This document shows, piece after piece, positions 17,409 through 27,396 of a stretch of DNA of 64,000 nt. The stretch is taken from assembly GCF_026343945.1 (NCBI RefSeq), contig NZ_JAPKNJ010000002.1:62001-126000 (forward strand), read 5' to 3'. The translations under genes and the position numbers were made by a program. Under the pieces are notes generated by a model. The model saw only the letters and a program-made list of their open reading frames with translations, was not told the origin of the DNA and made no database searches. The stretch comes from Kaistia algarum (lineage in GTDB: Bacteria > Pseudomonadota > Alphaproteobacteria > Rhizobiales > Kaistiaceae). The first letter of the stretch is position 1, and every line of letters begins with the position of its first letter.

Positions 17409-18164
17409 ATGCGCGTTCGCACCCCGCTCGTCGTCGGGAATTGGAAGATGAATGGCCTCAAGGCCTCAGCTGCCGAACTGGGCCGGATGATAGAGGGCTA
17501 CGGACCGGAGTTGCGCTGGAAGGTCCAGATGGCGGTATGTCCTCCGGCGACCTTGATCCAGACCTTTTGCGTGGCGGCGCTGGGCTCGCGGATCTGGATC
17601 GGCGCGCAGGACTGCAATGCCGATGTGAGCGGCGCCTATACGGGTGACATATCGGCCGAGATGATTGCCGATTGCGGTGGTGGCCTCGTTATTGTCGGCC
17701 ATTCCGAGCGGCGAACCAAATATGCCGAGTCCGATGCACAGGCGCGCGCCAAGGCCGAGGCCGCACGCCGAGCCGGCCTGGTATCCGTCCTCTGCATCGG
17801 CGAGACGGAGGCGGAGCGGCTGGCAGGGGAGGCGATCGCCGTGATCGACAGCCAGCTGGCAGGATCGGTTCCCGATGGCGCCACCGGTTCGAATCTCGTG
17901 CTCGCCTATGAGCCGGTCTGGGCGATCGGCACGGGGCTGACGCCGTCGAACGCCGATATCGCCGAGGTGCACGCCCATATCCGCCAGAGACTCGTCGCGC
18001 GCTTCGGCCGGGAGGGCGAGAAGATTCGCATCCTCTATGGCGGTTCCGTTAAGCCGGCGAACGCTTCCGAGATTCTTGGGATAGCCGATGTCGATGGTGC
18101 GCTCGTCGGTGGCGCGAGCCTCAAGGCGGCGGATTTCCTCGCAATCGCATCGGTCTATGCCTGA
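17409..18164 (+). CDS. tpiA: triosephosphate isomerase
   Basis: TpiA interconverts dihydroxyacetone phosphate and glyceraldehyde 3-phosphate in glycolysis and gluconeogenesis. The 251-residue protein has N11 and K13 (NWKMNG), H98 in GHSERR, the catalytic E168 in [11 protein letters not shown] with the flexible loop, and the phosphate-binding YGGSVKP near the C-terminus. Its position before secG and pyrG is conserved in alphaproteobacteria. It starts only 16 bases after the toxin gene, so it could receive read-through from the toxin-antitoxin promoter. Confidence 0.98.
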   Translation: MRVRTPLVVGNWKMNGLKASAAELGRMIEGYGPELRWKVQMAVCPPATLIQTFCVAALGSRIWIGAQDCNADVSGAYTGDISAEMIADCGGGLVIVGHSERRTKYAESDAQARAKAEAARRAGLVSVLCIGETEAERLAGEAIAVIDSQLAGSVPDGATGSNLVLAYEPVWAIGTGLTPSNADIAEVHAHIRQRLVARFGREGEKIRILYGGSVKPANASEILGIADVDGALVGGASLKAADFLAIASVYA

Positions 18165-18290
18165 TGAGGCGACACGTCCGGCTTGCGCTTCCGGGCCGCG
18201 CCGCCATATGAAGCCGGGCGCGCTACTGGAAACGGTCGGATCGATCGTGTACAAGGCGCGAAATTCTCAGGATTCCGATTAGAGACATCG

Positions 18291-18755
18291 ATGCAGACAG
18301 TCATCATCGTGATCCACCTGATGGTGGTCGTCGCGCTCGTCGCCGTTGTTCTTTTGCAGCGCTCCGAAGGTGGAGCGCTTGGCATTGGCGGGGGTGGAGG
18401 CTTCATGACGGCGCGCGGCCAGGCGAATGTGCTGACGCGCACGACAGCCATTCTCGCGGCGGCGTTTTTCATTACGTCGATCGGCCTGACGCTGCTGACG
18501 CGCTTCGGCGACCGGCCCGCTTCGATCCTGGACCGCATCCAGAGCCAGTCGACATCGTCGCCCGCAACGCCGGCTTCGTCGTCCGCCGGAGGCATCCTCA
18601 ACCAGCTTCCCGGCAGCAAGCTCGATACGCAGGGCGCTGCTCCCGCTGCCGCGCCGGCTGCAACCGGTAGCTCGGCGCCGGCCGCCGAGCCGGCTGCGCC
18701 TGCCGCGGCGGCTCCTGCTGCTCCTGCCGCGCCGTCGGTTCCGACGACTCAGTAG
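18291..18755 (+). CDS. secG: preprotein translocase subunit SecG
   Basis: SecG is the small accessory subunit of the SecYEG channel in the inner membrane. The start at 18291 gives 154 residues, beginning MQTVIIVIHLMVVVALVAVV. A second hydrophobic segment (TAILAAAFFITSIGLTLL) completes the two-helix topology, with the conserved GLGxGGGGGFM-like stretch (LGIGGGGGFMTARG) between them. The C-terminus is a long Ala/Pro/Ser-rich tail common in alphaproteobacterial SecG. A strong intrinsic terminator follows. An upstream extension to 18183 is rejected because it lacks family similarity. Confidence 0.95.
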   Translation: MQTVIIVIHLMVVVALVAVVLLQRSEGGALGIGGGGGFMTARGQANVLTRTTAILAAAFFITSIGLTLLTRFGDRPASILDRIQSQSTSSPATPASSSAGGILNQLPGSKLDTQGAAPAAAPAATGSSAPAAEPAAPAAAAPAAPAAPSVPTTQ

Positions 18756-18770
18756 CGGGCACTACGTTAG

Positions 18771-20543
<1,773 letters not shown>

Positions 20544-20570
20544 GACGTCCGCCCGTCCTGCACGGCTCGT

Positions 20571-21875
20571 TCAGCCGCCGGACTTGCAGCCGTCGGCAAT
20601 CGGCTTGCCGGCGACACGATCCTCGATCCACGGCACATAGAGCGGCGCGGATGCGCCCGGTGTCGAGAAGTGCGTCTGCTCGCCGGGCAGCTGCACGCGC
20701 GTAATGTTGCCGCCAAGGCCGCACATCTGCTTGCGGTAGACCTCACCCATGACCGGCGGCACCACCGTGTCGTGCGTGCCCCAGTAGATGATGACGGGTG
20801 CGACCGGCTTCACCGGTTCTACGCTGCCCTTGATCAGGGCGTTGGACCAGGCCAGCGCGTTGGTCGGCGTCGTGAGGAGCAGCGACTTGTAGTTCGCACC
20901 TACGGCATAGTTCAGCGTGTCCGACGTCACATGCACGCATTTCTGCGAGACGATCGCGTCGATCATCGCCGCGCCGTCCTCGGTGAAGATGTCGGCGAGC
21001 TTCAGATCGGGAAACGCAGCCTGACTGCCCCACATGAACATGATGAAGTGGGTGAAGTTGAACACGTTGTCGGAAAAGCTGGCCGTGAGGCCGCCGAGAA
21101 GCTTCTCGGCCGATGCTTCGTCCGCCGGGACGGAGGGCGCCGCGGCCGCGACATCGTCGGGCGCCAGTGCGGCGAAGCCGAGGAACTCGACACCGTCGGC
21201 CGCGGTTCCCGTCTGGGCGATATAGTCGCCGAGGCTCGCTGCGGCCAGCGTCGCGCCGCCGCCTTGCGACCAGCCATACATGACCGCGGTCTTGCCTGCG
21301 CCCGTCTCGCTCATCGAGGCGACGGCGCGGACGGAGTTGATCGCATCGCGCCCGTTTGTGGCCGCGACGGAATATTGGTGCTTTCCGCCGGCTCCGAGGC
21401 CCTGATAATCCGTCCCGACGACGACGTAGCCGTCCTTCACGAAGGTCTCGACACTCGGGAGGCCGTAGTCCGTCCAGGAGTTGCCGCCGATCAGGAAGTA
21501 CTCGTTCAGGGCCTGTGCAGGGTCGGGAACCTGCGAGGGACCGCAATTCTGCGCCGTTCCCGTCGTTCCGTGGGCCCAGGCGATCACCGGGCGCCCTTCC
21601 TTCGGTGCCGGTGCCGACGGGGCGACGACGAGGCCCGTGGAGATCGTCTTGCGACCCCCGACATCCGACGAGACATAGGCGATCCGCCAAGCGTGTGCGC
21701 CGGGAATGCTGGTTTGGACCGGCTCGCTCTTGAGCACCTTGCCCAGCGGCCCATCCGGTGCGAGCGCGCCGGCGGCCTGATAGAAGGGCGGCATGGCGAC
21801 GTCTGCGGCGGCAGCATTGGCCGCAAGCAATAGTCCAACGACGCTTAGGCCGATCGCAGTCAATCGATCTGGCAC
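20571..21875 (-). CDS. secreted lipase-family alpha/beta hydrolase
   Basis: This exported esterase/lipase resembles the secretory lipase family (PF03583-like). The start is taken as GTG at 21875, with GGGAGAGG upstream. It gives a clean Sec signal peptide (PDRLTAIGLSVVGLLLAANA, then AAA) and 434 residues; longer in-frame starts add a basic extension and are less likely. The oxyanion region reads AWAHGTTGTAQNCGPSQ. The nucleophile Ser lies in YGWSQGGGATLAA, the acid Asp in WGTHDTVVP and the His in EQTHFS. Four Cys residues may form disulfides in the periplasm or outside. The substrate is unknown. It stands alone between pyrG (convergent) and the GGDEF-EAL gene. Confidence 0.82.
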   Translation of the reverse strand: MPDRLTAIGLSVVGLLLAANAAAADVAMPPFYQAAGALAPDGPLGKVLKSEPVQTSIPGAHAWRIAYVSSDVGGRKTISTGLVVAPSAPAPKEGRPVIAWAHGTTGTAQNCGPSQVPDPAQALNEYFLIGGNSWTDYGLPSVETFVKDGYVVVGTDYQGLGAGGKHQYSVAATNGRDAINSVRAVASMSETGAGKTAVMYGWSQGGGATLAAASLGDYIAQTGTAADGVEFLGFAALAPDDVAAAAPSVPADEASAEKLLGGLTASFSDNVFNFTHFIMFMWGSQAAFPDLKLADIFTEDGAAMIDAIVSQKCVHVTSDTLNYAVGANYKSLLLTTPTNALAWSNALIKGSVEPVKPVAPVIIYWGTHDTVVPPVMGEVYRKQMCGLGGNITRVQLPGEQTHFSTPGASAPLYVPWIEDRVAGKPIADGCKSGG

Positions 21876-22032
21876 GGAAAGCCTCTCCCTCGTCCGGTTG
21901 CCCCTGCCGAAACGCCCATTGCGGCGCATGCGGCAAATGCGGATAGGCGATGGGTCAAGCTTCGCCATGGCCGCACCTATCGTCAAGGACGGTCTTTGGT
22001 AAAGCTGAACGACTGGTAACGCGTCGGCGGGG

Positions 22033-23649
22033 CTACACTGCCAGCCTTGGCATGACACCGATCGGGCTCTGGACGAGTTCTTTCAGCCAGGCGAGCGTCG
22101 CGTCGGCCGATTTCGGATGGCCGAAAAGATAGCCCTGACCGATGTCGCAGCCGACATCGCGCAGAATGTCGGCGACATCCGCGATCTCGATGCCTTCCGC
22201 TGTGGTCTCCAGGTCGAGCGCATGGGCGAGCTGCACGATGGCGCGGACGATGCGCCAATTGTCGATGTTCTGGCGGGCGCTTTCGACGAAAAGGCGGTCG
22301 ATCTTCACCCTGTCGATCGGCAGGTCGGAGAGATGACGCAGGCTCGAATAGCCAGTGCCGAAATCATCGAGCGCGACGCCGACACCGACATTGCGCAGCA
22401 TGGTCAGGCTGACGCGGGCGGTGGAGACCTCGTCGACGAGGGCATTCTCCGTGATCTCCAGCTCGAGCCGGGTCGGATCGACGCCAGCACTCTGCAGGAT
22501 GGAAAGGATGCGTGTCGCCAGTTGCGGCTCGGCAAACTGGGTCGGCGAAACATTGACCGAAATGCCGAGCGCTCCCGGCCAGGCGCGCGAGTCGGAGCAG
22601 GCGGCGGTGAGGATCTGGTAGAAGAGATCACCGACGCGGCCGAGCTCTTCCGCGAGCGGAATGAAGGAAGCCGGCGGGATCAGCCCGTATTGAGGGTGCT
22701 GCCAGCGCGCCAGCACCTCGAAACCGGTCAGCCGGCCGTCGTCGAGCGCGATCAGCGGCTGGTAGAAGGGCACGATCTCGCCGCCCGCGATGGCTCGGCG
22801 CAAATCTGATTCCAGCGTCGAGCGCAGGCGCAGCGCCTCATCCATGCCTGCCTCGAAAAAGCGGATCGATCCGCGCTTGTCGCGTTTCGCTTCCGTCAGA
22901 GCGATGTTCGCCGCCCGCAGCAGTTCCTCACTGTCGGCGTTCTGGAATTCGGAGGTCGCGCCGCCGATCGTCGCGCCGACGCGCAGCAGGCCCTGCGGAA
23001 TGGAGATCGGCGCGGCGATGCTCTCGGAAACCTTCTGGGCCACTCGGAGTGGAACTTCGCCGCCGGGCTCGTCGCCATCGATCAGGATGGCGAATTCATC
23101 GCCCCCGAGACGGGCAATGGTGATGCCCCGGCCGTTCAGGGCGGATATGCGCCGCGCTGTCTCGATCAGGACGAGATCGCCGATGGCATGGCCATGGATC
23201 TCGTTGATGTTGCGGAAACGGTCGAGGTCGATCGTCAGCAGGGCGAAATGCGAACCGGTGAGCCGTTGCGCTTCGATCACGCGGCCGAGCTCTTCCAGAA
23301 AGGCGCTGCGGTCAAGGAGGCGGGTCAGATGGTCTATCCGGCGGACCGGCTGCGCCGGCGAGTCGCCACGTCCTGATCGCTCCACGCCGAGACGCACGCC
23401 ATGCCATCGCCGGACGGCATAGGCAGTAAGCGCTCCCAGAACGCCGATCGCGATGCCGAAGGCCGCCGGCTTGATCGCCGATGAGCCGAGACCAATGGCA
23501 AACCAGCCGAACAAGACCAGCAGTCCCCAAACTCCCGTAGCCAGACCGATGGCCATGAAGAGGTCGACAGCCCCCCGCGCCCTCACACGCCGCCACTCCT
23601 GATGTTGTGCGATCCCGAGCTCGCGCCTGACGGCTTGGGTCGGCGGCAC
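22033..23649 (-). CDS. GGDEF-EAL cyclic-di-GMP turnover protein
   Basis: This 538-residue protein makes or breaks the second messenger c-di-GMP. Two hydrophobic segments at about 30-75 anchor the N-terminus in the membrane. The GGDEF domain (about 105-265) has an intact active site, LGGDEFAILIDG. The EAL domain (about 275-520) reads FEVLARW at its signature, with the Glu kept. It also retains NVSPTQF, EITEN, LDDFGTGYSSL, VKIDRLFV, AEGIE and DIGQGYLFG, so phosphodiesterase activity is likely. No separate sensory domain is present. Net activity cannot be predicted. It lies between efp and the lipase gene on the same strand, probably with its own promoter. Confidence 0.93.
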   Translation of the reverse strand: MPPTQAVRRELGIAQHQEWRRVRARGAVDLFMAIGLATGVWGLLVLFGWFAIGLGSSAIKPAAFGIAIGVLGALTAYAVRRWHGVRLGVERSGRGDSPAQPVRRIDHLTRLLDRSAFLEELGRVIEAQRLTGSHFALLTIDLDRFRNINEIHGHAIGDLVLIETARRISALNGRGITIARLGGDEFAILIDGDEPGGEVPLRVAQKVSESIAAPISIPQGLLRVGATIGGATSEFQNADSEELLRAANIALTEAKRDKRGSIRFFEAGMDEALRLRSTLESDLRRAIAGGEIVPFYQPLIALDDGRLTGFEVLARWQHPQYGLIPPASFIPLAEELGRVGDLFYQILTAACSDSRAWPGALGISVNVSPTQFAEPQLATRILSILQSAGVDPTRLELEITENALVDEVSTARVSLTMLRNVGVGVALDDFGTGYSSLRHLSDLPIDRVKIDRLFVESARQNIDNWRIVRAIVQLAHALDLETTAEGIEIADVADILRDVGCDIGQGYLFGHPKSADATLAWLKELVQSPIGVMPRLAV

Positions 23650-23721
23650 GATGCTCGACGACCGCTCAACAATCGGTTAACCAACCGTGCCGGTCAAGAT
23701 AGAGGCTTGCTGCAATTCTGC

Positions 23722-23761
23722 TTTTTAAAACAAAGGGTCCCAACCGTTGCCGGAGGGACCC
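23722..23761 (-). terminator. intrinsic terminator after efp
   Basis: On the minus strand GGGTCCC (23755-23761) pairs with GGGACCC (23735-23741) around a 13-base loop. The stem is followed by tttgttttaaaaag, a T-rich tail. It ends efp transcription before the GGDEF-EAL gene. Confidence 0.8.
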
Positions 23762-23787
23762 ATGTTCACGTTAACGACGCGGACGGC

Positions 23788-24354
23788 TCAGTCCTTGGCG
23801 CGCTCCACATATGAGCCGTCTTCCGTCATCACGACGATGCGGGTGCCGGGTCCGATATGCGGAGGGACCATCGAGCGGACGCCGTTCGAGAGAATTGCCG
23901 GCTTGAACGACGAGGACGCCGTCTGGCCCTTGGTCGTCGGCTCGGTATCGACGACTTCGAGCGTCATGCGCTGCGGCAGCACGATGCCGACGGCCTGCTC
24001 CTGGAAGATCGAGAGGCGGACGACCATGCCTTCCTGGAGATAGGGAGCGCTGTCGCCGACCACGTCCTTCGACACGACGATCTGCTCGTAGTTCTCCGTA
24101 TTCATGAAGGTGAAGTCGTCACCGTCCTTGTAGAGATAGGAGAAATCGCGATCCTCGACGAAGGCGCGCTCGACCTGCTCGGTCGTCTTGTAGCGGTTCG
24201 AGATCTTCACGCCGTCCGACAGGCGGCGCATGTCGATCTGCGTGGTCGGCGTGCCCTTGCCCGGGTGGAAGCTCTCGGCGATGAGCACGGCATACAGCTT
24301 GCCGTCGACCTCGAGGATGTTGCCCTTACGGACTTGGCTGGCGATGACCTTCAC
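23788..24354 (-). CDS. efp: elongation factor P
   Basis: EF-P enters the ribosomal E site and rescues ribosomes stalled on polyproline. The 188-residue protein has the three-domain KOW/OB/OB layout. The modified loop reads HPGKGTP, with K33 matching the E. coli Lys that receives beta-lysine. The enzymes for that modification, epmA and epmB, are encoded divergently next door, which predicts that K33 is beta-lysylated. The start codon is GTG at 24354, with AAGGAAG seven bases upstream. A terminator follows the gene. A short hairpin, GCCGG-AAAA-CCGGC, is present in the 5' region at 24384-24397. Confidence 0.98.
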   Translation of the reverse strand: MKVIASQVRKGNILEVDGKLYAVLIAESFHPGKGTPTTQIDMRRLSDGVKISNRYKTTEQVERAFVEDRDFSYLYKDGDDFTFMNTENYEQIVVSKDVVGDSAPYLQEGMVVRLSIFQEQAVGIVLPQRMTLEVVDTEPTTKGQTASSSFKPAILSNGVRSMVPPHIGPGTRIVVMTEDGSYVERAKD

Positions 24355-24509
24355 GTAGATTCTTCCTTGATCTCAGGCGCGGAGCCGGAAAACCGGCCTC
24401 GGAATGGCGCGCACCATACCGATTCCGCCGCGCCGCGCCAGTCTAAAGTAGTTTGGCGGGTGGTTCGGGAATGCTTGAATCCTCTGTCCGGCTCGGGCAG
24501 TTGTTCATC

Positions 24510-25556
24510 ATGACCGTTTCCGCCTCGCCCTGGTGGACGCCAAGCGTCCATGCCGATCGCCGTCCGCTGCTCATGGCGCGGGGTCGGATCAAGGCGCGCA
24601 TCGCGTCCTATTTCGCGGCTGAGGGCTTCACCGAGGTCGAGTGCGGCCTGCTGCAAGTTTCGCCCGGCAATGAGGCGCATCTGCATGCCTTCGCCACCGA
24701 GCGGATCCATCCGGACGGCGGCCGCCGGCCTTATTTCCTGCACACCTCGCCGGAATTCTCGGCCAAGAAGCTGCTTGCCGCCGGCGAGACGCGGATCTGG
24801 ACGCTCGTCCCGGTATTCCGCAACCGGGAGGCCGGCAACCGCCATGCGGCCGAATTCGCCATGCTGGAATGGTACCGGGTCGGCCAATCCTACGAAACGC
24901 TGATGGCTGACTGCGCGAGCTTGATGGCGGCCGCGGCCGATGCGGCGGGCAGCCGGGTATTTCGCCATCGCGGGCTGGAGTGCGATCCCTTCGCCGAGCC
25001 CGAGCGGATCGGCGTGTCGGAGGCGTTCCAGCGGTTCGCCGGCATCGATCTGCTGGCGACGATCGAGGCCGGCGGCGCAACGGATCGCGGCGGGCTGGCG
25101 GCAATGGCGCAAGCCCGCGGCATCCGCCTCGCCGATGACGACAATTGGAGCGACATCTTCAGTCGCATCTTGAGCGAAAAGGTCGAGCCCAATCTCGGCA
25201 TCGGCCGGCCGACCATCCTGATGGACTATCCGATCGTCGAGGCGGGACTCGCCCGGCCGAAAATGGACGATTCCCGCCTTTCGGAGCGTTTCGAGCTCTA
25301 TGGCTGCGCGCTGGAACTGGCCAATGGCTTCGGCGAGCTCACCGATCCGGCCGAGCAGCGCCGCCGCTTCCTGGCCGAGATGGACGAGAAGGAGCGGGTC
25401 TATGGCGAACGCTATCCGCTGGACGAGGATTTTCTCGCCGCGCTCGCGATCATGCCAGAGGCCGCCGGCATCGCGCTTGGCTTCGACCGGCTGGTTATGC
25501 TGGCGACGGGCGCGTCTCGGATCACCGACGTGATCTGGACACCGATGGCCGAATGA
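24510..25556 (+). CDS. epmA: EF-P lysine ligase EpmA (GenX/PoxA/YjeA)
   Basis: EpmA is a truncated class II lysyl-tRNA synthetase that attaches (R)-beta-lysine to EF-P instead of to tRNA. The start MTVSASPWWTPSVHADRR at 24510 gives 348 residues with no anticodon-binding domain, the hallmark of this paralogue. Class II motif 2 is visible as FRNREAGNRHAAEFAMLEWYR (103-123), and motif 3 as GIALGFDRLVML near the C-terminus. SPEFSAKKLLAAG and FELYGCALELANGFGEL are also family-typical. It is divergent from efp and overlaps the first possible epmB start. Confidence 0.95.
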   Translation: MTVSASPWWTPSVHADRRPLLMARGRIKARIASYFAAEGFTEVECGLLQVSPGNEAHLHAFATERIHPDGGRRPYFLHTSPEFSAKKLLAAGETRIWTLVPVFRNREAGNRHAAEFAMLEWYRVGQSYETLMADCASLMAAAADAAGSRVFRHRGLECDPFAEPERIGVSEAFQRFAGIDLLATIEAGGATDRGGLAAMAQARGIRLADDDNWSDIFSRILSEKVEPNLGIGRPTILMDYPIVEAGLARPKMDDSRLSERFELYGCALELANGFGELTDPAEQRRRFLAEMDEKERVYGERYPLDEDFLAALAIMPEAAGIALGFDRLVMLATGASRITDVIWTPMAE

Positions 25557-25573
25557 CCGAAAGAGGGCGGACC

Positions 25574-26641
25574 ATGCCGCGCTCCCCCGTCGTTCCGATC
25601 GATAAGCCGCTCACGCTGCGCACGCCGGCCAGCCTCATCGAGGCAGGCCTTGCGCCGCCGGAAGCGCTTGGCTCGCTGCAGCAGGTCGGTGAGCGCTATG
25701 CCATCGCCGTGACGCCTTCCATGGCGGCGCTGATCGATCCGGCGGATCCGAACGATCCGATCGCGCGCCAGTTCATCCCCGATCCGCGCGAGCTGGAATT
25801 CCGCCCCGAGGAGCGCGCCGATCCGATCGGCGATGATGCGCACAGCCCCGTTCCCGGCCTCGTGCATCGCTATCCCGACCGGGTCCTGCTGAAGCTCGTC
25901 CATGTCTGCGCCGTCTATTGCCGCTTCTGCTTCCGCCGCGAGAGCGTCGGGCCGGGTGGGCCGACGCTGATGGGGGAGGCGGAACTGGAAGCGGCGCTCG
26001 CTTATCTGCGCACCCATCCCGAGATCTGGGAGATCGTGCTGACCGGCGGCGATCCGCTCGTCATCGCGCCGCGGAAGCTCGCCGGCCTCCTGGAGAGGCT
26101 GGCCGCCGTCGAGCCTGTCCGCATCTTGCGCTTCCACACGCGCGTGCCGATTGTCGACCCGGCGCGGATCACGCCGGAACTGGTGTCCGTGCTCAGGAAT
26201 TGCGGCAAGACCGTCTATGTCGCGGTCCACGCCAATCATCCGCGCGAGCTGACGGCCGAGGCGCGGGCGGCCCTGGCGCGGCTGGCCGATGCCGGCATCG
26301 CTCTGGTCAGCCAGACCGTGCTGCTTAAGGGCATCAATGATGATCCCGAGACGATGGCGGCGCTGATGCGCGGCTTTGTCGAGGCGCGGGTGAAGCCCTA
26401 CTATCTCCACCATGGTGACCTGGCGCCCGGCACGGCGCATTTCCGCACGTCGATCGACGAGGGTAGGGCACTGATGCGGGCGCTTCGCGGCCGCCTCTCT
26501 GGCCTGGCCCAGCCGACCTATGTGCTCGACATTCCCGGTGGCTACGGCAAGGTACCGGTCGGGCCGGACTATGTCGGCGATGGCATCGTCATCGATCCGG
26601 ACGGCAACGAGCATGCCTATGGCATGGACGGGCAGGGATGA
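25574..26641 (+). CDS. epmB: EF-P beta-lysylation protein EpmB (radical SAM lysine 2,3-aminomutase)
   Basis: EpmB converts L-lysine to the beta-lysine that EpmA ligates to EF-P. From ATG 25574, preceded by AGAGGG, it has 355 residues; an ATG at 25553 overlapping the epmA stop (ATGA) is an alternative. The [4Fe-4S] cluster motif CxxxCxxC is at C112, C116 and C119 (CAVYCRFC). The PLP-binding Lys is K326 in PGGYGK. ILTGGDPL-type (VLTGGDPLVI) and RFHTRVPIVDP motifs follow the aminomutase family. The C-terminal zinc region of clostridial KamA is absent, as in EpmB. No epmC hydroxylase gene is seen. Confidence 0.95.
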   Translation: MPRSPVVPIDKPLTLRTPASLIEAGLAPPEALGSLQQVGERYAIAVTPSMAALIDPADPNDPIARQFIPDPRELEFRPEERADPIGDDAHSPVPGLVHRYPDRVLLKLVHVCAVYCRFCFRRESVGPGGPTLMGEAELEAALAYLRTHPEIWEIVLTGGDPLVIAPRKLAGLLERLAAVEPVRILRFHTRVPIVDPARITPELVSVLRNCGKTVYVAVHANHPRELTAEARAALARLADAGIALVSQTVLLKGINDDPETMAALMRGFVEARVKPYYLHHGDLAPGTAHFRTSIDEGRALMRALRGRLSGLAQPTYVLDIPGGYGKVPVGPDYVGDGIVIDPDGNEHAYGMDGQG

Positions 26642-26662
26642 GAGCTATCGGACGCACCCATC

Positions 26663-27310
26663 ATGTATAGGCCGCCGGCGTTCCGCGAGGATCGGCTGGA
26701 GGTGCTGCATGCCTTCATTCGCGCTCACCCTCTCGCGATGCTCGTGACTGCCGGGGAGGGTGGGCTGGTGGCCAATCCGATTCCCTTCCTCATCGATCCG
26801 GACGGGGCGGAGAAGGGTCTGCTGCGCGCCCATCTCGCCAAGGCGAACGGTCAGCTCGCCGCGCTCCGGGCCGGCGGCGAGGCGATGGTGCTGTTCCAGG
26901 GGCCGGACGCCTATGTGACGCCAAGCTGGTACGCGACGAAGCGCGAGCACGGCAAGGTCGTGCCGACCTGGAACTATGCGACCGTCCATGCCTGGGGCAC
27001 GCCGCGTGTCATCGACGACGAAAGCTGGCTGCGTGGCCAGATCGGCGACTTGACCGACGCACAGGAGCAGCACCGTTCCCATCCTTGGGCGGTCGAGGAC
27101 GCGCCTGCCGATTTCGTCGCCTCGCAGATCAAGGGGATCGCCGGCCTCGAAATTCCGATCGCGCGCATCGAGGGCAAGTGGAAGGTCAGCCAGAACCGTG
27201 CCGCGTCCGACCGCCAGGGCGTCGTCGATGGCCTGCGGCAGCAGACGGCGGACGGCGGGGCGATGGCCGATCTCGTCGAGGAGTGCGGGGATCTGGGCAA
27301 GGGCGGCTGA
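26663..27310 (+). CDS. FMN-binding protein, PaiB family
   Basis: This 215-residue protein belongs to the PaiB family, a split-barrel flavin-binding fold annotated as negative transcriptional regulator after Bacillus PaiB. It begins MYRPPAFREDR and shows the family stretches ANPIPFLID, YVTPSWYATK with VVPTWNYATVHAWG, and GLEIPIARIEGKWKVSQN. No DNA-binding helix-turn-helix can be recognised, so regulator is only a family label. It starts 21 bases after epmB on the same strand and may be cotranscribed with it, although a functional link to EF-P is not known. Confidence 0.92.
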   Translation: MYRPPAFREDRLEVLHAFIRAHPLAMLVTAGEGGLVANPIPFLIDPDGAEKGLLRAHLAKANGQLAALRAGGEAMVLFQGPDAYVTPSWYATKREHGKVVPTWNYATVHAWGTPRVIDDESWLRGQIGDLTDAQEQHRSHPWAVEDAPADFVASQIKGIAGLEIPIARIEGKWKVSQNRAASDRQGVVDGLRQQTADGGAMADLVEECGDLGKGG

Positions 27311-27344
27311 CCCGGCTCTGTTCTTGCTTCCCCCTCGCCCGCCG

Positions 27345-27365
27345 ACCTCTCCCTCAGGGAGAGGT
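27345..27365. repeat. near-perfect palindrome, 10-base arms
   Basis: ACCTCTCCCT (27345-27354) and AGGGAGAGGT (27356-27365) flank one base. It lies in the 86-base gap between the PaiB and amidohydrolase genes. Similar CCTCTCCC/GGGAGAGG palindromes are dispersed in intergenic regions of many Hyphomicrobiales genomes. No second copy was noticed here. Confidence 0.55.
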
Positions 27366-27396
27366 GACGAAAACAACGATAGCAAGGGATCGCGTC

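Noticed and set aside
17884..17895. GGTTCGAATC, like a tRNA T-loop
   Set aside because: It lies inside tpiA in frame, and no acceptor, D or anticodon stems can be folded around it.
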